Shown in pieces: positions 43,558 through 51,984 of a stretch of DNA of 64,000 bases. Made by a program: the position numbers and the translations under genes. The stretch comes from Streptomyces abikoensis (GTDB lineage: Bacteria; Actinomycetota; Actinomycetes; Streptomycetales; Streptomycetaceae), in NCBI RefSeq assembly GCF_014648775.1, contig NZ_BMRT01000001.1, positions 124,001 to 188,000 on the forward strand. The letters are read 5' to 3'. Each line of letters starts with the position of its first letter. Positions within the stretch are counted from its first letter, which is position 1. The notes below the pieces were generated by a model, which did no database searches, had not been told where the DNA came from, and was given only the letters and a program-made list of their open reading frames with translations.

Positions 43558-44774
43558 AGATCGCCATGGTGTCGGAACACGCGAGCCCGCTCGCCGCCCT
43601 CGGCGGCCCGGACGCGGGAGGGCAGAACGTCTACGTCGCCCGGCTGGCGGGCCGGCTCGCCGAGCGGGGGCACGACGTGACCGTCTACACCCGCCGGGAC
43701 GACGACGCCCTGCCCGGCCGCGTCCCCCTCCCGTCGGGCGCCGTGGTCGAGCACGTGCGGGCCGGTCCCGCGCGCGCGGTTCCCAAGGACGAGCTGTACG
43801 CGCACATGCCGTGCTTCGGCGCCCGGCTGGCCGACACGTGGGAGGCGGAACCGCCCGAGGTGGTGCACGCCCACTTCTGGATGTCCGGCCTCGCCGCGCT
43901 GCTGGCCACCACCCACCTCACCGTGCCGGTCGTGCAGACCTACCACGCGCTGGGCACCGTCAAGCGGCGCCACCAGGGCGCCGCCGACACCAGCCCAGCC
44001 GGACGGCCGGACGTGGAGCGGCGGATCGGCATGTCCTGCGCCAGGGTCCTGGCCACCTGCTCGGACGAGGTGCGGGAACTGCGGGCCATGGGCATCCCCG
44101 GGCACCGCTGCTCCGTCGTGCCGTGCGGCGTGGACACCGAGCACTTCACCGCCCGCGGCGAGACGGCCGCCGCCCCCGGCCGGCGGCACCGGCACCGGCT
44201 CCTCGCGATCGGCCGGCTCGTCGCCCGCAAGGGTGTCGACCTCGCGGTGCGCGCGCTGGCGGACGTGCCCGACGCGGAACTCCTGGTGGCGGGAGGACCA
44301 CCCGCCGACGGCCTCCCGAAGGACCCGGAGGCGGCACGGCTGACGGACCTCGCCCGGCGGCTGGACGTCGCCGACCGGCTGGTCCTCCTCGGCTGCGTGC
44401 CGCACGAGGACATGCCCGCCCTCATCCGCAGCGCCGACGTGGTGCTGTGCACCCCGGTCTACGAGCCGTTCGGGATCGTGCCGCTGGAGGCCATGGCCTG
44501 CGGCGTGCCGGTGATCGCCACGAACGTCGGCGGGCACCGCGACACGGTGGCGCACGGCGAGACGGGACTGCTGGTCGAACCGGACCGCCCGGCGGAACTC
44601 GCCGGGGCGGTGCGGAGCCTCCTCGCCTCGCCGCGGCGGCTGGCGTCCTTCGGCGCGGCCGGCCGGGCGCGCACGCTCGGCAGATTCACCTGGGACCACG
44701 TGGCGGACGGCGTGGAGAGCGTCTACGACCGGGTCGCCGCCCCGCTGTCCCTTCCCTCCGGAGGTGCCCGATGA
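43554..44774 (+). CDS. Family 4 glycosyltransferase
   Basis: 406 aa. GGPDAGGQNVYVARLAGRLAERGHDVTVYTR and VVHAHFWMSGLAALL are the sucrose-synthase/MshA-like acceptor-side signature. RLLAIGRLVARKGVDLAVRAL and CTPVYEPFGIVPLEAMACGVPVI form the donor site with E-x7-E. The closest known relatives are glycogen or mycothiol-type GT4s; the exact donor is unknown. ATG overlaps the previous gene by four bases. Confidence 0.9.
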   Translation: MKIAMVSEHASPLAALGGPDAGGQNVYVARLAGRLAERGHDVTVYTRRDDDALPGRVPLPSGAVVEHVRAGPARAVPKDELYAHMPCFGARLADTWEAEPPEVVHAHFWMSGLAALLATTHLTVPVVQTYHALGTVKRRHQGAADTSPAGRPDVERRIGMSCARVLATCSDEVRELRAMGIPGHRCSVVPCGVDTEHFTARGETAAAPGRRHRHRLLAIGRLVARKGVDLAVRALADVPDAELLVAGGPPADGLPKDPEAARLTDLARRLDVADRLVLLGCVPHEDMPALIRSADVVLCTPVYEPFGIVPLEAMACGVPVIATNVGGHRDTVAHGETGLLVEPDRPAELAGAVRSLLASPRRLASFGAAGRARTLGRFTWDHVADGVESVYDRVAAPLSLPSGGAR

Positions 44775-45364
44775 CCGCCACCCGCACGAGCAGGCCCGTC
44801 GCCGCGCACGGCGACCACTGCGGACGTCTCCTCACCGCCCTGGAACGGTTCCGCGCCGAGCAGGCGGCCACCGCCGAGCGCTGGGGGGCACGGCTGGCCA
44901 CGACGCTGGCCGCCGGCGGCAGGCTGCTCGCGGCGGGCAACGGCGGCAGCGCCGCCCAGGCCCAGCACCTCACGGCGGAGCTCGTGGGCCGCTACCGCAC
45001 CGACCGGGGGCCCTTCTCCGCCATCGCCCTCCACGCGGACACCTCCAGCTGCACCGCCATCGTCAACGACTACGGCCCGGACGAGTTGTTCGCGCGCCAG
45101 GTACGGGCACATGCCCGCCCCGGCGACGTGCTGATCCTGATGTCCACGAGCGGCGCCAGCCCCAACCTGCTGTCCGCCGCGCGGGCCGGGCACGAATCGG
45201 CCGCCCACGTATGGGCGTTGACCGGGCCCGCCCCCAACCCGCTGGCCGAGGCCGGCGACGAGACGCTGTGCGTGGAGGCGGGCTCCACCGCGACCGTCCA
45301 GGAACTCCACCTGGTGGCGGTGCACCTGATGTGCGGCGCCTTCGACACCGAACTGGGCGTCTGA
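44771..45364 (+). CDS. gmhA: Phosphoheptose isomerase GmhA
   Basis: 197 aa SIS-domain enzyme. GGRLLAAGNGGSAAQAQHLTAELVGRY is the sugar-phosphate loop with the characteristic NGGSAAxAQHLxAE. HADTSSCTAIVNDYGPD and LMSTSGASPNLLSAA follow, and EELHLVAVHLMC-like sequence near the end carries the catalytic His/Glu. It converts sedoheptulose 7-phosphate to heptose 7-phosphate, the entry step of NDP-heptose synthesis. Confidence 0.9.
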   Translation: MTATRTSRPVAAHGDHCGRLLTALERFRAEQAATAERWGARLATTLAAGGRLLAAGNGGSAAQAQHLTAELVGRYRTDRGPFSAIALHADTSSCTAIVNDYGPDELFARQVRAHARPGDVLILMSTSGASPNLLSAARAGHESAAHVWALTGPAPNPLAEAGDETLCVEAGSTATVQELHLVAVHLMCGAFDTELGV

Positions 45365-45396
45365 GAACGAGCGGAGCGAGAAAGGGGCTGTCGCCC

Positions 45397-46794
45397 ATGA
45401 ACGGCACGACCGGTACCACTCCCCTGGTGGTCGTCGGGGACACCCTGCTCGACCGGGACCTCGTGGGCACCGCCGAGCGGCTGGCGCCGGACGCCCCCGT
45501 GCCGGTCCTGGACGACTGCTCGGAACACGTCCGGCCCGGCGGGGCGGCCCTGGCCGCCTGCCTCGCCGCCCGTGCCGGGCGCGCCGTCACCCTCGTCACC
45601 GCGCTCGGCACGGACCCGGCCAGCCTGCGCGTGCGCGGACTCCTGGAGTCCGTCATGACGGTGGTGGCGCTGCCCCTCGACGGCGACCTGCCCGAGAAGA
45701 CGCGCGTCCTGGCCGGCGGGCGGCCCGTGGTGCGGCTCGACCGGGGCACCGGCCGGGCCGCGGCGGCCACCGACCCGGCCCGCCGGGCGGTGTCGCGGGC
45801 GGCGGCGCTGCTCGTCGCCGACTACGCCCGGGGCACGGCCGACACGCTGCGGGACGAGCTCGCCTCCCGTGCCCGGCGCGCGACCCTCGTCTGGGATCCC
45901 CACCCCCGGGGCGGACCGCCCGTCCCGGGAGCGCGCCTGGTGACCCCCACCGGCACGGAGGCCCGCCGGTTCCTCGGCCACGACACCGAGGGCGGCGCGG
46001 AGTTGCGCGCGACGGCCCGCATGGCGGAGGAGCTGGTCGTACGCTGGCGGGCCGCCGGGGTGGCGGTCACCCTGGGCCCGCGCGGCGCGCTGCTCTCCAA
46101 CGGCGACAGCCCCCTGCTCGTGCCGGCGGCCGCCCGCTACGACGGCGACGCGTGCGGGGCCGGCGACTGCTTCGCGGCCACGGCCGCCGGGCTGCTGGGC
46201 GACGGCGTGCTGCCGGCCGAGGCCGTGCAGGGCGCGGTGGCGGCGGCCACCCGGTACGTCGCCGAGGGCGGGCCCCGTACCGCCGTCCGGGAGGACGTCC
46301 CGGAGGCCCCCGCCGACGCGGACGGCGAACGGGACGACGGCGTCCGGCTGGCCCGGCGGGTCCGGGCGGCCGGGGGCACGGTCGTCGCGGCGGGAGGCTG
46401 CTTCGACCTGCTGCACGCCGGACACGTCAGCATGCTCCAGCAGGCCCGGGGCATCGGCGACTGCCTGATCGTCTGCCTCAACTCCGACGCCTCGGTGCGC
46501 CGCCGCAAGGGCCCCGGGCGGCCCGTCAACCCGCTCGCGGACCGCATCCGGGTGCTGCGGGCCCTGCAGTGCGTGGACGCCGTCGTCGCCTTCGACGAGG
46601 ACACCCCGGAGGACCTCGTCGCCCGGCTCCGCCCGCACGTCTGGGTCAAGGGCGGCGACTACTCGGTGGAACAGATGCCGGAGGCCGCGCAGCTGGCCTC
46701 GTGGGGCGGGCAGGCGGTGCTGCTGCCGTACGTCGACGGCCGGTCGAGCACCCTGCTCGCCACGCGCGCGGCCGCCGCGCGCCGGCCGTCGTGA
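45397..46794 (+). CDS. hldE: Bifunctional heptose kinase/adenylyltransferase HldE-like
   Basis: 465 aa. Residues 8-300 are a PfkB/ribokinase domain: VVVGDTLLDRDLVGTAERLAP, RPGGAALAACLAARAG and YDGDACGAGDCFAATAAGLL (catalytic Asp). Residues 330-465 are a cytidylyltransferase-like domain: GGCFDLLHAGHVSMLQQARG (HxGH), NSDASVRRRKGPGRPV and VKGGDYSVEQMPEA. Both domains are complete. It should phosphorylate at O1 and activate as ADP-heptose. No HldD epimerase is in the window. Confidence 0.9.
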   Translation: MNGTTGTTPLVVVGDTLLDRDLVGTAERLAPDAPVPVLDDCSEHVRPGGAALAACLAARAGRAVTLVTALGTDPASLRVRGLLESVMTVVALPLDGDLPEKTRVLAGGRPVVRLDRGTGRAAAATDPARRAVSRAAALLVADYARGTADTLRDELASRARRATLVWDPHPRGGPPVPGARLVTPTGTEARRFLGHDTEGGAELRATARMAEELVVRWRAAGVAVTLGPRGALLSNGDSPLLVPAAARYDGDACGAGDCFAATAAGLLGDGVLPAEAVQGAVAAATRYVAEGGPRTAVREDVPEAPADADGERDDGVRLARRVRAAGGTVVAAGGCFDLLHAGHVSMLQQARGIGDCLIVCLNSDASVRRRKGPGRPVNPLADRIRVLRALQCVDAVVAFDEDTPEDLVARLRPHVWVKGGDYSVEQMPEAAQLASWGGQAVLLPYVDGRSSTLLATRAAAARRPS

Positions 46795-47852
46795 ACCGGC
46801 GGCTGCTGGTCCTGCGGGCGCTGGGCCTCGGCGACCTGCTCGCCGGGGTGCCGGCGCTGCGGGCCCTGCGCCGCGCGCATCCCGGGCACGAGCTGGTCCT
46901 CGCCGCCCCGGCAGAGCTCGGCGAGGCCGTGGCGGCGACCGGCGCCGTGGACACCCTGCTCCCGGCCGCCGCCCCCGGGCGCGCCGTGCCGGCCGCCCTC
47001 GACTGGACCGGGCCGCCCCCCGACATCGCCGTGGACCTCCACGGCAACGGCCCGCCCAGTCACCGGCTGCTGCAGGCGCTGCGCCCCGCCCGGCTGCTGG
47101 CCTTCGCCCACCCGGAAACGCCCGAGGTGGACGGCCCGCCCTGGTTTCCGCACGAGCACGAACGCGAGCGCTGGTGCCGGCTGCTACGCGCCTACGGCAT
47201 CCCCGCCGACGCCCACGACCTGCTGCTGCCGCGCCCGGCCGCCGCCTCGCCCGCCCCGGGCGCGGTCCTGGTGCACCCGGGCGCGACTTCCGCCGCCCGG
47301 CGCTGGCCGGCCGGGCGCTACGCCGACGTCGTACGCGGGCTCCTGCGGCGGGGGCACCGGGTGGTGGTCACCGGTGGTCCCGGCGAGGAGGAGCTGGTGG
47401 GCGTCGTGGCGGTGCCGGGTGCCGGGCCGCTCGCGGGCGGTCTGCCCTTCGGGGTGCTGTCGGCGCTGGTCGCCGGAGCGTCCGCCGTGGTCAGCGGGGA
47501 CACGGGCCTCGCCCACCTCGCGGTCGCCCACGGGACGCCCAGCGTCACCCTCTTCGGGCCCGTGGCCCCGGCCCTGTGGGGCCCGCCCCCTTCACCGAGG
47601 CACGCGGCGCTCTGGCACCCGGGGCCCCCGGGGGATCCGCACGGTGACGTGCCGGACCCGCTGCTCCTGCGCATCGGGGTCACGGAGGTCCTGGCCGCCG
47701 TCCGCGAGGTCATCGGCGCGGCGGGGGTTCACACCGCTGGGCGTCCCGGCGCGCGTCCGGGCCCGGAGCGTGTGAAGGTGGGCCGAACGGAACGCCCAGC
47801 GGATCCGGACCCGCACGGTCCCGCGCACCGAGGAAACGGGGCATCATCATGA
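46791..47852 (+). CDS. Family 9 glycosyltransferase (second copy)
   Basis: 353 aa from GTG in a 4-base overlap. LLVLRALGLGDLLAGVPALRAL is the N-terminal GT9 motif, and VVSGDTGLAHLAVAHGTPSVTLFGPV the C-terminal one, with the conserved DTGxxH. GAVLVHPGATSAARRWPAGRY is the phosphate site. It differs clearly from the GT9 at 41534, so the two probably add successive heptose units. A charged C-terminal tail of about 35 residues is unmatched. Confidence 0.87.
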   Translation: MNRRLLVLRALGLGDLLAGVPALRALRRAHPGHELVLAAPAELGEAVAATGAVDTLLPAAAPGRAVPAALDWTGPPPDIAVDLHGNGPPSHRLLQALRPARLLAFAHPETPEVDGPPWFPHEHERERWCRLLRAYGIPADAHDLLLPRPAAASPAPGAVLVHPGATSAARRWPAGRYADVVRGLLRRGHRVVVTGGPGEEELVGVVAVPGAGPLAGGLPFGVLSALVAGASAVVSGDTGLAHLAVAHGTPSVTLFGPVAPALWGPPPSPRHAALWHPGPPGDPHGDVPDPLLLRIGVTEVLAAVREVIGAAGVHTAGRPGARPGPERVKVGRTERPADPDPHGPAHRGNGASS

Positions 47853-48061
47853 CGCACGATCCCGAACCCGAGCGCACCCCCGGCCTGGAGCCGGGCGGCG
47901 GAGTGCCGCCGGGTGAGACCCCGCCGGGCGAGGACAGCACCGGGGGCACCGGCCCCCGCGACGAGCAATCGCGGGGCTGGGCCAAGGGGCCGGTGTTCGT
48001 CATCGGCGCCCTGGTGTTCCTCTTCGCCGTCACCGTCCTCATCTGGGCCGCGATCGTGTGA
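47849..48061 (+). CDS. DUF6480 family small membrane protein
   Basis: 70 aa. A disordered Pro/Gly/Glu-rich N-terminus (PGLEPGGGVPPGETPPGEDS) precedes a single membrane helix FVIGALVFLFAVTVLIWAAIV at the very end. This matches the DUF6480 family, tail-anchored and stress-linked. Its ATG overlaps the preceding stop by four bases, although it is unlikely to be functionally linked. The 3' end overlaps the convergent sigma factor by 23 bases. Confidence 0.82.
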   Translation: MTHDPEPERTPGLEPGGGVPPGETPPGEDSTGGTGPRDEQSRGWAKGPVFVIGALVFLFAVTVLIWAAIV

Positions 48062-48896
48062 TCGCGGCCCCGGGGGCGGCGAGCCGGCCACCGGCGCACC
48101 CCGGACCCGTGTGGTCGCCCACCTCGCCCTCGCCCGCCGTGAGACCGCGGCGCAGACTGCCGAGGGCCCGCGTGAGGATGCGGCTGACGTGCATCTGCGA
48201 GACGCCGAGCACGGCGCCGATGTCCTTCTGCGTGCGGTCCTCGAAGTACCGCAGGTACAGCACGCGCCGTTCGCGCTCGGGGAGGGCGGCGAGCAGCGGG
48301 CGCACCGCCTGCCGGTCCAGGACGAGGTCCAGCGCGCCGTCGGTTCCTCCCATGGTGTCCGCCGGAGACGGCCCGGACGCGCCGCCGTAGTCCTCGAGGA
48401 GGCGGGTGTGCTGGGTGCTCTCGGCCCGCAGTCCCTCGCGGACGTCCGTCTCGCTCATGCCGGTGACCGCCGCCAGGTCGGCCGCCGTGGGAGCGGCGCG
48501 GAGTTCCTGCTCCAGGGCGGCGCGGGCCTCCCGGAGGACGGAGCAGGCGTGCTGGAGGTGACGGGGGACGCGCACGGTCGAGACGAAGTCCCGGAAGTGC
48601 CGCTGCAGCCCTCCGGTGATGGCGGGGACCGCGTAGGAGGGGAAGGCGTGGCCCAGCTCCGGGTCGTAGTTGTCGACCGCCTTCACCAGGGCCAGCGCGG
48701 CCACCTGCCGCAGGTCGGCGGCGGTCTCGCCGCGGTCGCGGAAGCGACGGCTGATCCGTTCGGACATCGGCAGCCAGGCTTCGATGATCTCCCGGCGGAC
48801 GCGCTCGTGTTCCGGCCCGCCGGGGCTGAGCCTCCTCAGACGGACGAAGGCCGCCGCGGTGTCGGGGGCTTCACGTGCACGGGGCCGTCGGGGCAT
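48039..48896 (-). CDS. RNA polymerase sigma factor, SigB/SigF/SigG family
   Basis: 285 aa. Region 2: RDRGETAADLRQVAALALVKAVDNYDPELGHAFPSYAVPAITGGLQRHFRD, quoted here as fragments RDRGETAADLRQ, then YAVPAITGGLQRHFRD. Region 3: LEQELRAAPTAADLAAVTGM. Region 4 helix-turn-helix: LYLRYFEDRTQKDIGAVLG, then VSQMHVSRILTRAL. This subtype is governed by anti-sigma kinases and SpoIIE-type phosphatases; no partner-switching gene adjoins it. A GTG at 48914 extends the N-terminus by six residues; no strong ribosome site decides. Confidence 0.9.
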   Translation of the reverse strand: MPRRPRAREAPDTAAAFVRLRRLSPGGPEHERVRREIIEAWLPMSERISRRFRDRGETAADLRQVAALALVKAVDNYDPELGHAFPSYAVPAITGGLQRHFRDFVSTVRVPRHLQHACSVLREARAALEQELRAAPTAADLAAVTGMSETDVREGLRAESTQHTRLLEDYGGASGPSPADTMGGTDGALDLVLDRQAVRPLLAALPERERRVLYLRYFEDRTQKDIGAVLGVSQMHVSRILTRALGSLRRGLTAGEGEVGDHTGPGCAGGRLAAPGAAITRSRPR

Positions 48897-48993
48897 CGTC
48901 GGCGCGTTCCTCACGGGTCATCGCGGCGGGGCGGGCATGGGTCCACTGTCGAAGAGCCCGCGGCCGCCCGCCATTCGACGGCGGCCGTCCGGA

Positions 48994-49018
48994 GTTTGAA
49001 GCGGGGGCGTTCGGGTCA
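48994..49018 (+). promoter_or_regulatory. SigB-type promoter candidate upstream of methyltransferase gene
   Basis: GTTT at 48994-48997, then 15 bases, then GGGTCA at 49013-49018; the consensus is GTTT-N14/16-GGGTAY. The -10 ends 10 bp before the ATG at 49029, so a transcript from here would be nearly leaderless, which makes it less likely. It lies next to a sigma gene of the type that reads such promoters. Confidence 0.3.
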
Positions 49019-49028
49019 CTCGGGGTGG

Positions 49029-49682
49029 ATGCGGCTCATCGTCCCGCCGGGCGTGTACCGGCCCCAGGAGGACACCCGTCTCCTGACGGCCGCGCTGCGC
49101 CGGGAGGCCCTGCCGCGCGCGGCCCGGGTGCTGGACGTCGGCACGGGCAGCGGCGTCCTGGCGATCGCCGCCGCCCGGCAGGGGGCGGCCGAGGTGACAG
49201 CGGTCGACGTCTGCGCCCGGGCCGTGCTCACGGCTCGTCTCAACGGGCTGCTGGCCCGCCACCGGATCCGGGCGGTGCGCGGCGACCTGCTGTCCCCGGT
49301 CGCCGGCGAGCGGTTCGACGTCGTGCTCGCCAATCCGCCGTACCTGCCCACTCCCCCTGGCCGGTGTCCGCCGCGGGGGGCCGCCCGGACCCGGGACGGC
49401 GGCCGGGACGGCCGTGTGGTGCTGGACCGGCTGTGCGCGGACGTGGCCGCGGTGCTGCGGCCGTCGGGCGTGCTGCTGCTCGTCCATTCCGCGCTCTGCG
49501 GGGTGGGTCCCACCCTCGCGCTGCTGACCGCGGCGGGGCTGCGACCGCGCGTGATGGAGCGCCGCGTCGTGCCCCTGGGCCCGGTGACGCATTCCCGTAG
49601 CGAGTGGCTCCGCCAGCGAGGGCTCCTCGCGCCCGGGCAGGAGACGGAGGAACTGGTGGTGATCCGTGCGCAACGCCTCTGA
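49029..49682 (+). CDS. HemK/PrmC-like N5-glutamine-type methyltransferase
   Basis: 217 aa class-I SAM methyltransferase. PPGVYRPQEDTRLL is the usual N-terminal motif of this group; VLDVGTGSGVLAIAAARQGA is the SAM site; DVVLANPPYLPTPP is the NPPY that positions the methylated Gln or Asn. The N-terminal helical domain of true PrmC is missing, so the substrate may be another protein or small molecule. Overlaps the CDGSH gene by 17 bases. Confidence 0.88.
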   Translation: MRLIVPPGVYRPQEDTRLLTAALRREALPRAARVLDVGTGSGVLAIAAARQGAAEVTAVDVCARAVLTARLNGLLARHRIRAVRGDLLSPVAGERFDVVLANPPYLPTPPGRCPPRGAARTRDGGRDGRVVLDRLCADVAAVLRPSGVLLLVHSALCGVGPTLALLTAAGLRPRVMERRVVPLGPVTHSRSEWLRQRGLLAPGQETEELVVIRAQRL

Positions 49683-49884
49683 ACGACGGGCCACGCGGGT
49701 CCGGCAGGAACCCGGCGGCCCCGTGCTCGTCGAGGGCCCCGTCGAGGCCGTCGCCGAGGACGGCACGATCACGCGCTCGGACCGGCCCGTGGTCGCCCTG
49801 TGCACCTGCGGGCGCAGCCGGATCCTCCCCTGGTGCGACACCAGTCACCGCAACCGTCCGGCCTCCGGTCGCGACGGAACATGA
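49666..49884 (+). CDS. CDGSH iron-sulfur domain protein
   Basis: 72 aa. CTCGRSRILPWCDTSHR is the CDGSH motif: three Cys and one His bind a labile [2Fe-2S] cluster. The N-terminal half (residues 17-45) has VLVEGPVEAVAEDGTITRSD, the usual small strand region. GTG start inside the previous gene. Likely redox or iron transfer; translation seems coupled to the methyltransferase. Confidence 0.87.
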   Translation: MRNASERRATRVRQEPGGPVLVEGPVEAVAEDGTITRSDRPVVALCTCGRSRILPWCDTSHRNRPASGRDGT

Positions 49885-49936
49885 CGGCGCGACGGGCGCG
49901 ACGGGGACGTGACGGATCGCGACGCTACGCGCGTGA

Positions 49937-50929
49937 TCAGTCGAGGGGTACGCGCAAGGAGCTCCTGCCCGCCTTCCACGCGGCGAGGAGGTGCTCGGCG
50001 AGGCGGTCCTCGAGCCATACGGTGGCGGCGATCCCGAAGGCGACGTCCGGCGCCAGCCGGGGCTCCTTCTCCAGCAGGTCGCCGATGACCTCGTGGCGGA
50101 CGAGCTGTTCGTGGACGGCGTCCGCCTCGACGTGCTCGGCGTAGAAGCCGATGGCCGCCGCCCCGGCGTCCAGCCGTCGCAGCGCCTCGACGAGCCGGCG
50201 GGAGCCGGGCGGGGAGGTGCACTCCAGGACGGCGAAGTGCCCGGCCAGGGCGCCCCGTCGGGCCCGGTGGAGACCCAGGAGCGACATGAGGTTGACCGTG
50301 GCCAGCGTGACGGCCGGGACGGCGGGCGCGTAGTGGCCGTAGGAGTCGTCGAGGTCCAGGTCGCGCAGCAGGCCGGCGAAGAGCTCCGCGTGCACCCGCT
50401 CGGCACGGCCGGCGCCGAACTCCTCGTACTCGACGGTGACCAGGGCGGCCTTGGCCCGGCCCGTCAGCCGGGGGATCATCCACGCGTGGGGATCGGCCTC
50501 CTTGAGCTGGTAGAGCGACCGGTGGGCCGCGTACTCGCGCAGGTGCCACCATTCGCCCTGGTCGCGCAGGAACCGTGTCACGTCCTGGCCGTCCGCCCGG
50601 TCCAGCACCAGCTCCCGCAGGGCGTCCTCCACGTCACCGGCCTGCGGGACGTCCGCACGGAGGGCGAACAGGAAGCGCCGCTCCAGGACCTGGCGCAGGC
50701 CCAGCAGCGCCGGGTCCCACTCCCAGCGCTCGTCGACGCCCGCCCAGCCCCGGTAGTGGAGCTCGTAGCAGAGGTGCAGGGCGAGCTGGAGGTCGTCCCC
50801 GTACACGTCCGCCCGCTCGGCCAGTTCGTGGCCGGGCAGCCCTCGGCGGCCCGGGGCGTGGGCGAGGGCCTCGGCCAGCGCCGCGGAGAGCTCGCCCCGG
50901 GGAGGCGGGCAGGCCGCCGCGCCCCTCAT
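49937..50929 (-). CDS. Iron-containing redox enzyme family (heme-oxygenase-like fold)
   Basis: 330 aa, ATGA overlap with the upstream gene. [25 protein letters not shown] and [23 protein letters not shown] belong to a helical core; [21 protein letters not shown] and [25 protein letters not shown] contribute Glu and His, forming a plausible diiron site. This fits the heme-oxygenase-like diiron group. The substrate is unknown. Convergent with the CDGSH gene. Confidence 0.83.
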   Translation of the reverse strand: MRGAAACPPPRGELSAALAEALAHAPGRRGLPGHELAERADVYGDDLQLALHLCYELHYRGWAGVDERWEWDPALLGLRQVLERRFLFALRADVPQAGDVEDALRELVLDRADGQDVTRFLRDQGEWWHLREYAAHRSLYQLKEADPHAWMIPRLTGRAKAALVTVEYEEFGAGRAERVHAELFAGLLRDLDLDDSYGHYAPAVPAVTLATVNLMSLLGLHRARRGALAGHFAVLECTSPPGSRRLVEALRRLDAGAAAIGFYAEHVEADAVHEQLVRHEVIGDLLEKEPRLAPDVAFGIAATVWLEDRLAEHLLAAWKAGRSSLRVPLD

Positions 50930-51456
50930 TCCTCTGTGGTCCGCTGCATCCGCACGCGCGCGAAGTGCAGCAGGTCCGAGCAGGCGAGCGCGGTCAGCGT
51001 CGCCGCCGCCAGCCGTGTCGCGCGCGGCGCGAAGACCATTCCGGCGGCGATCCCCGTGGAGATCCACATGCCGGTGCAGAACGGGCAGGTCACCAGCTCC
51101 CCCACGGCCTTGCGCGCCCCGCTGCCCCGGACGTCCTCGGCCAGCTCCGCCGGGCCCTCGATGCCCCGGTAGCGGGCGAAGGGCGCGCGCAGCGGGCTGG
51201 TCACCGGGTCCTTGGCCACCAGCCGGGAGAGCCGGTGCGTCGCCCCGGCGCACAGCAGCACGTCCCAGGGCGAGGGGTCCGGCAGCTCACGACGGGCGAC
51301 CCGGGCGGCCGCCGCCAGCGCGGCGATCGAGGCCACGTAGACGCCCATCGCTCCGGCGTAGGCCCCCAAGGGATGGTCCTCACCGCCGGTGTACGCCTCG
51401 CCTTCCTCCTCCAGGTTCCGCCGCAGACGCCCGGGGGCGTCGTCAGGGCTCGGCAT
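50926..51456 (-). CDS. DUF1360 family membrane protein
   Basis: 176 aa. The start with AGGAGGG upstream is chosen; the frame is open 12 codons further. Helices are [17 protein letters not shown] and a second around residues 75-92 ([15 protein letters not shown]), then [21 protein letters not shown] (CxxC in CPFCTGMW). DUF1360 proteins are integral membrane proteins of unknown function. Co-transcribed with the diiron-type gene. Confidence 0.85.
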   Translation of the reverse strand: MPSPDDAPGRLRRNLEEEGEAYTGGEDHPLGAYAGAMGVYVASIAALAAAARVARRELPDPSPWDVLLCAGATHRLSRLVAKDPVTSPLRAPFARYRGIEGPAELAEDVRGSGARKAVGELVTCPFCTGMWISTGIAAGMVFAPRATRLAAATLTALACSDLLHFARVRMQRTTEE

Positions 51457-51504
51457 GGGCGCGTCCCTCCTGTCGCGGCCGCCTCGCGCCACCGCGGCCT
51501 CGGC

Positions 51505-51921
51505 TCACTGGTTCGGTTCGGCCGAGCTGATCTGCCCGAGGGCCGAGCCGGGGTCCCGTTCGATCGCCAGGTCGCCGAGCGAGACGATCCCGACGGGCCG
51601 TCCCTCCTCGACCACGGGGAGCCGACGGACGGCGTGTTCGCGCACCAGGCGCACCGCGTCCTCGACCTCGTCGTCCGGTCCCACGCTGACGAGCTCCTCG
51701 CTGCACGCGTCCGCGACGGTCCGGTCCTGGGCGCCGCCCTCGGCCAGGACGCGTACGACCAGGTCCCGGTCGGTGACAAGGCCGCGGAGCCGGCCCTCCT
51801 CGGCCACGAGCACCGCCCCGATGTCCTCGTCGCGCATGCGCCGGGCCACTTCGGCGACGGTCATCTGCGGTCCCACCGTCACGGGGACGCCGGTCATGAT
51901 GTCGCGGATCTTCCGGCCCAT
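51505..51921 (-). CDS. Tandem CBS domain protein
   Basis: 138 aa with two CBS repeats: the first about 8-62 ([20 protein letters not shown], then [17 protein letters not shown]), the second about 70-127 ([20 protein letters not shown], then [13 protein letters not shown]). It would bind adenine nucleotides and act as an energy sensor, and has no catalytic partner. AGGAGGAGA precedes ATG by 4 bases. Streptomyces usually carry several such genes near stress clusters. Confidence 0.92.
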   Translation of the reverse strand: MGRKIRDIMTGVPVTVGPQMTVAEVARRMRDEDIGAVLVAEEGRLRGLVTDRDLVVRVLAEGGAQDRTVADACSEELVSVGPDDEVEDAVRLVREHAVRRLPVVEEGRPVGIVSLGDLAIERDPGSALGQISSAEPNQ

Positions 51922-51984
51922 GTCTCTCCTCCTGTCGCAGGGGCAGGGGCGCGGGAAGGGCCCGGCCCCTGGGGTCCGGCCGCT

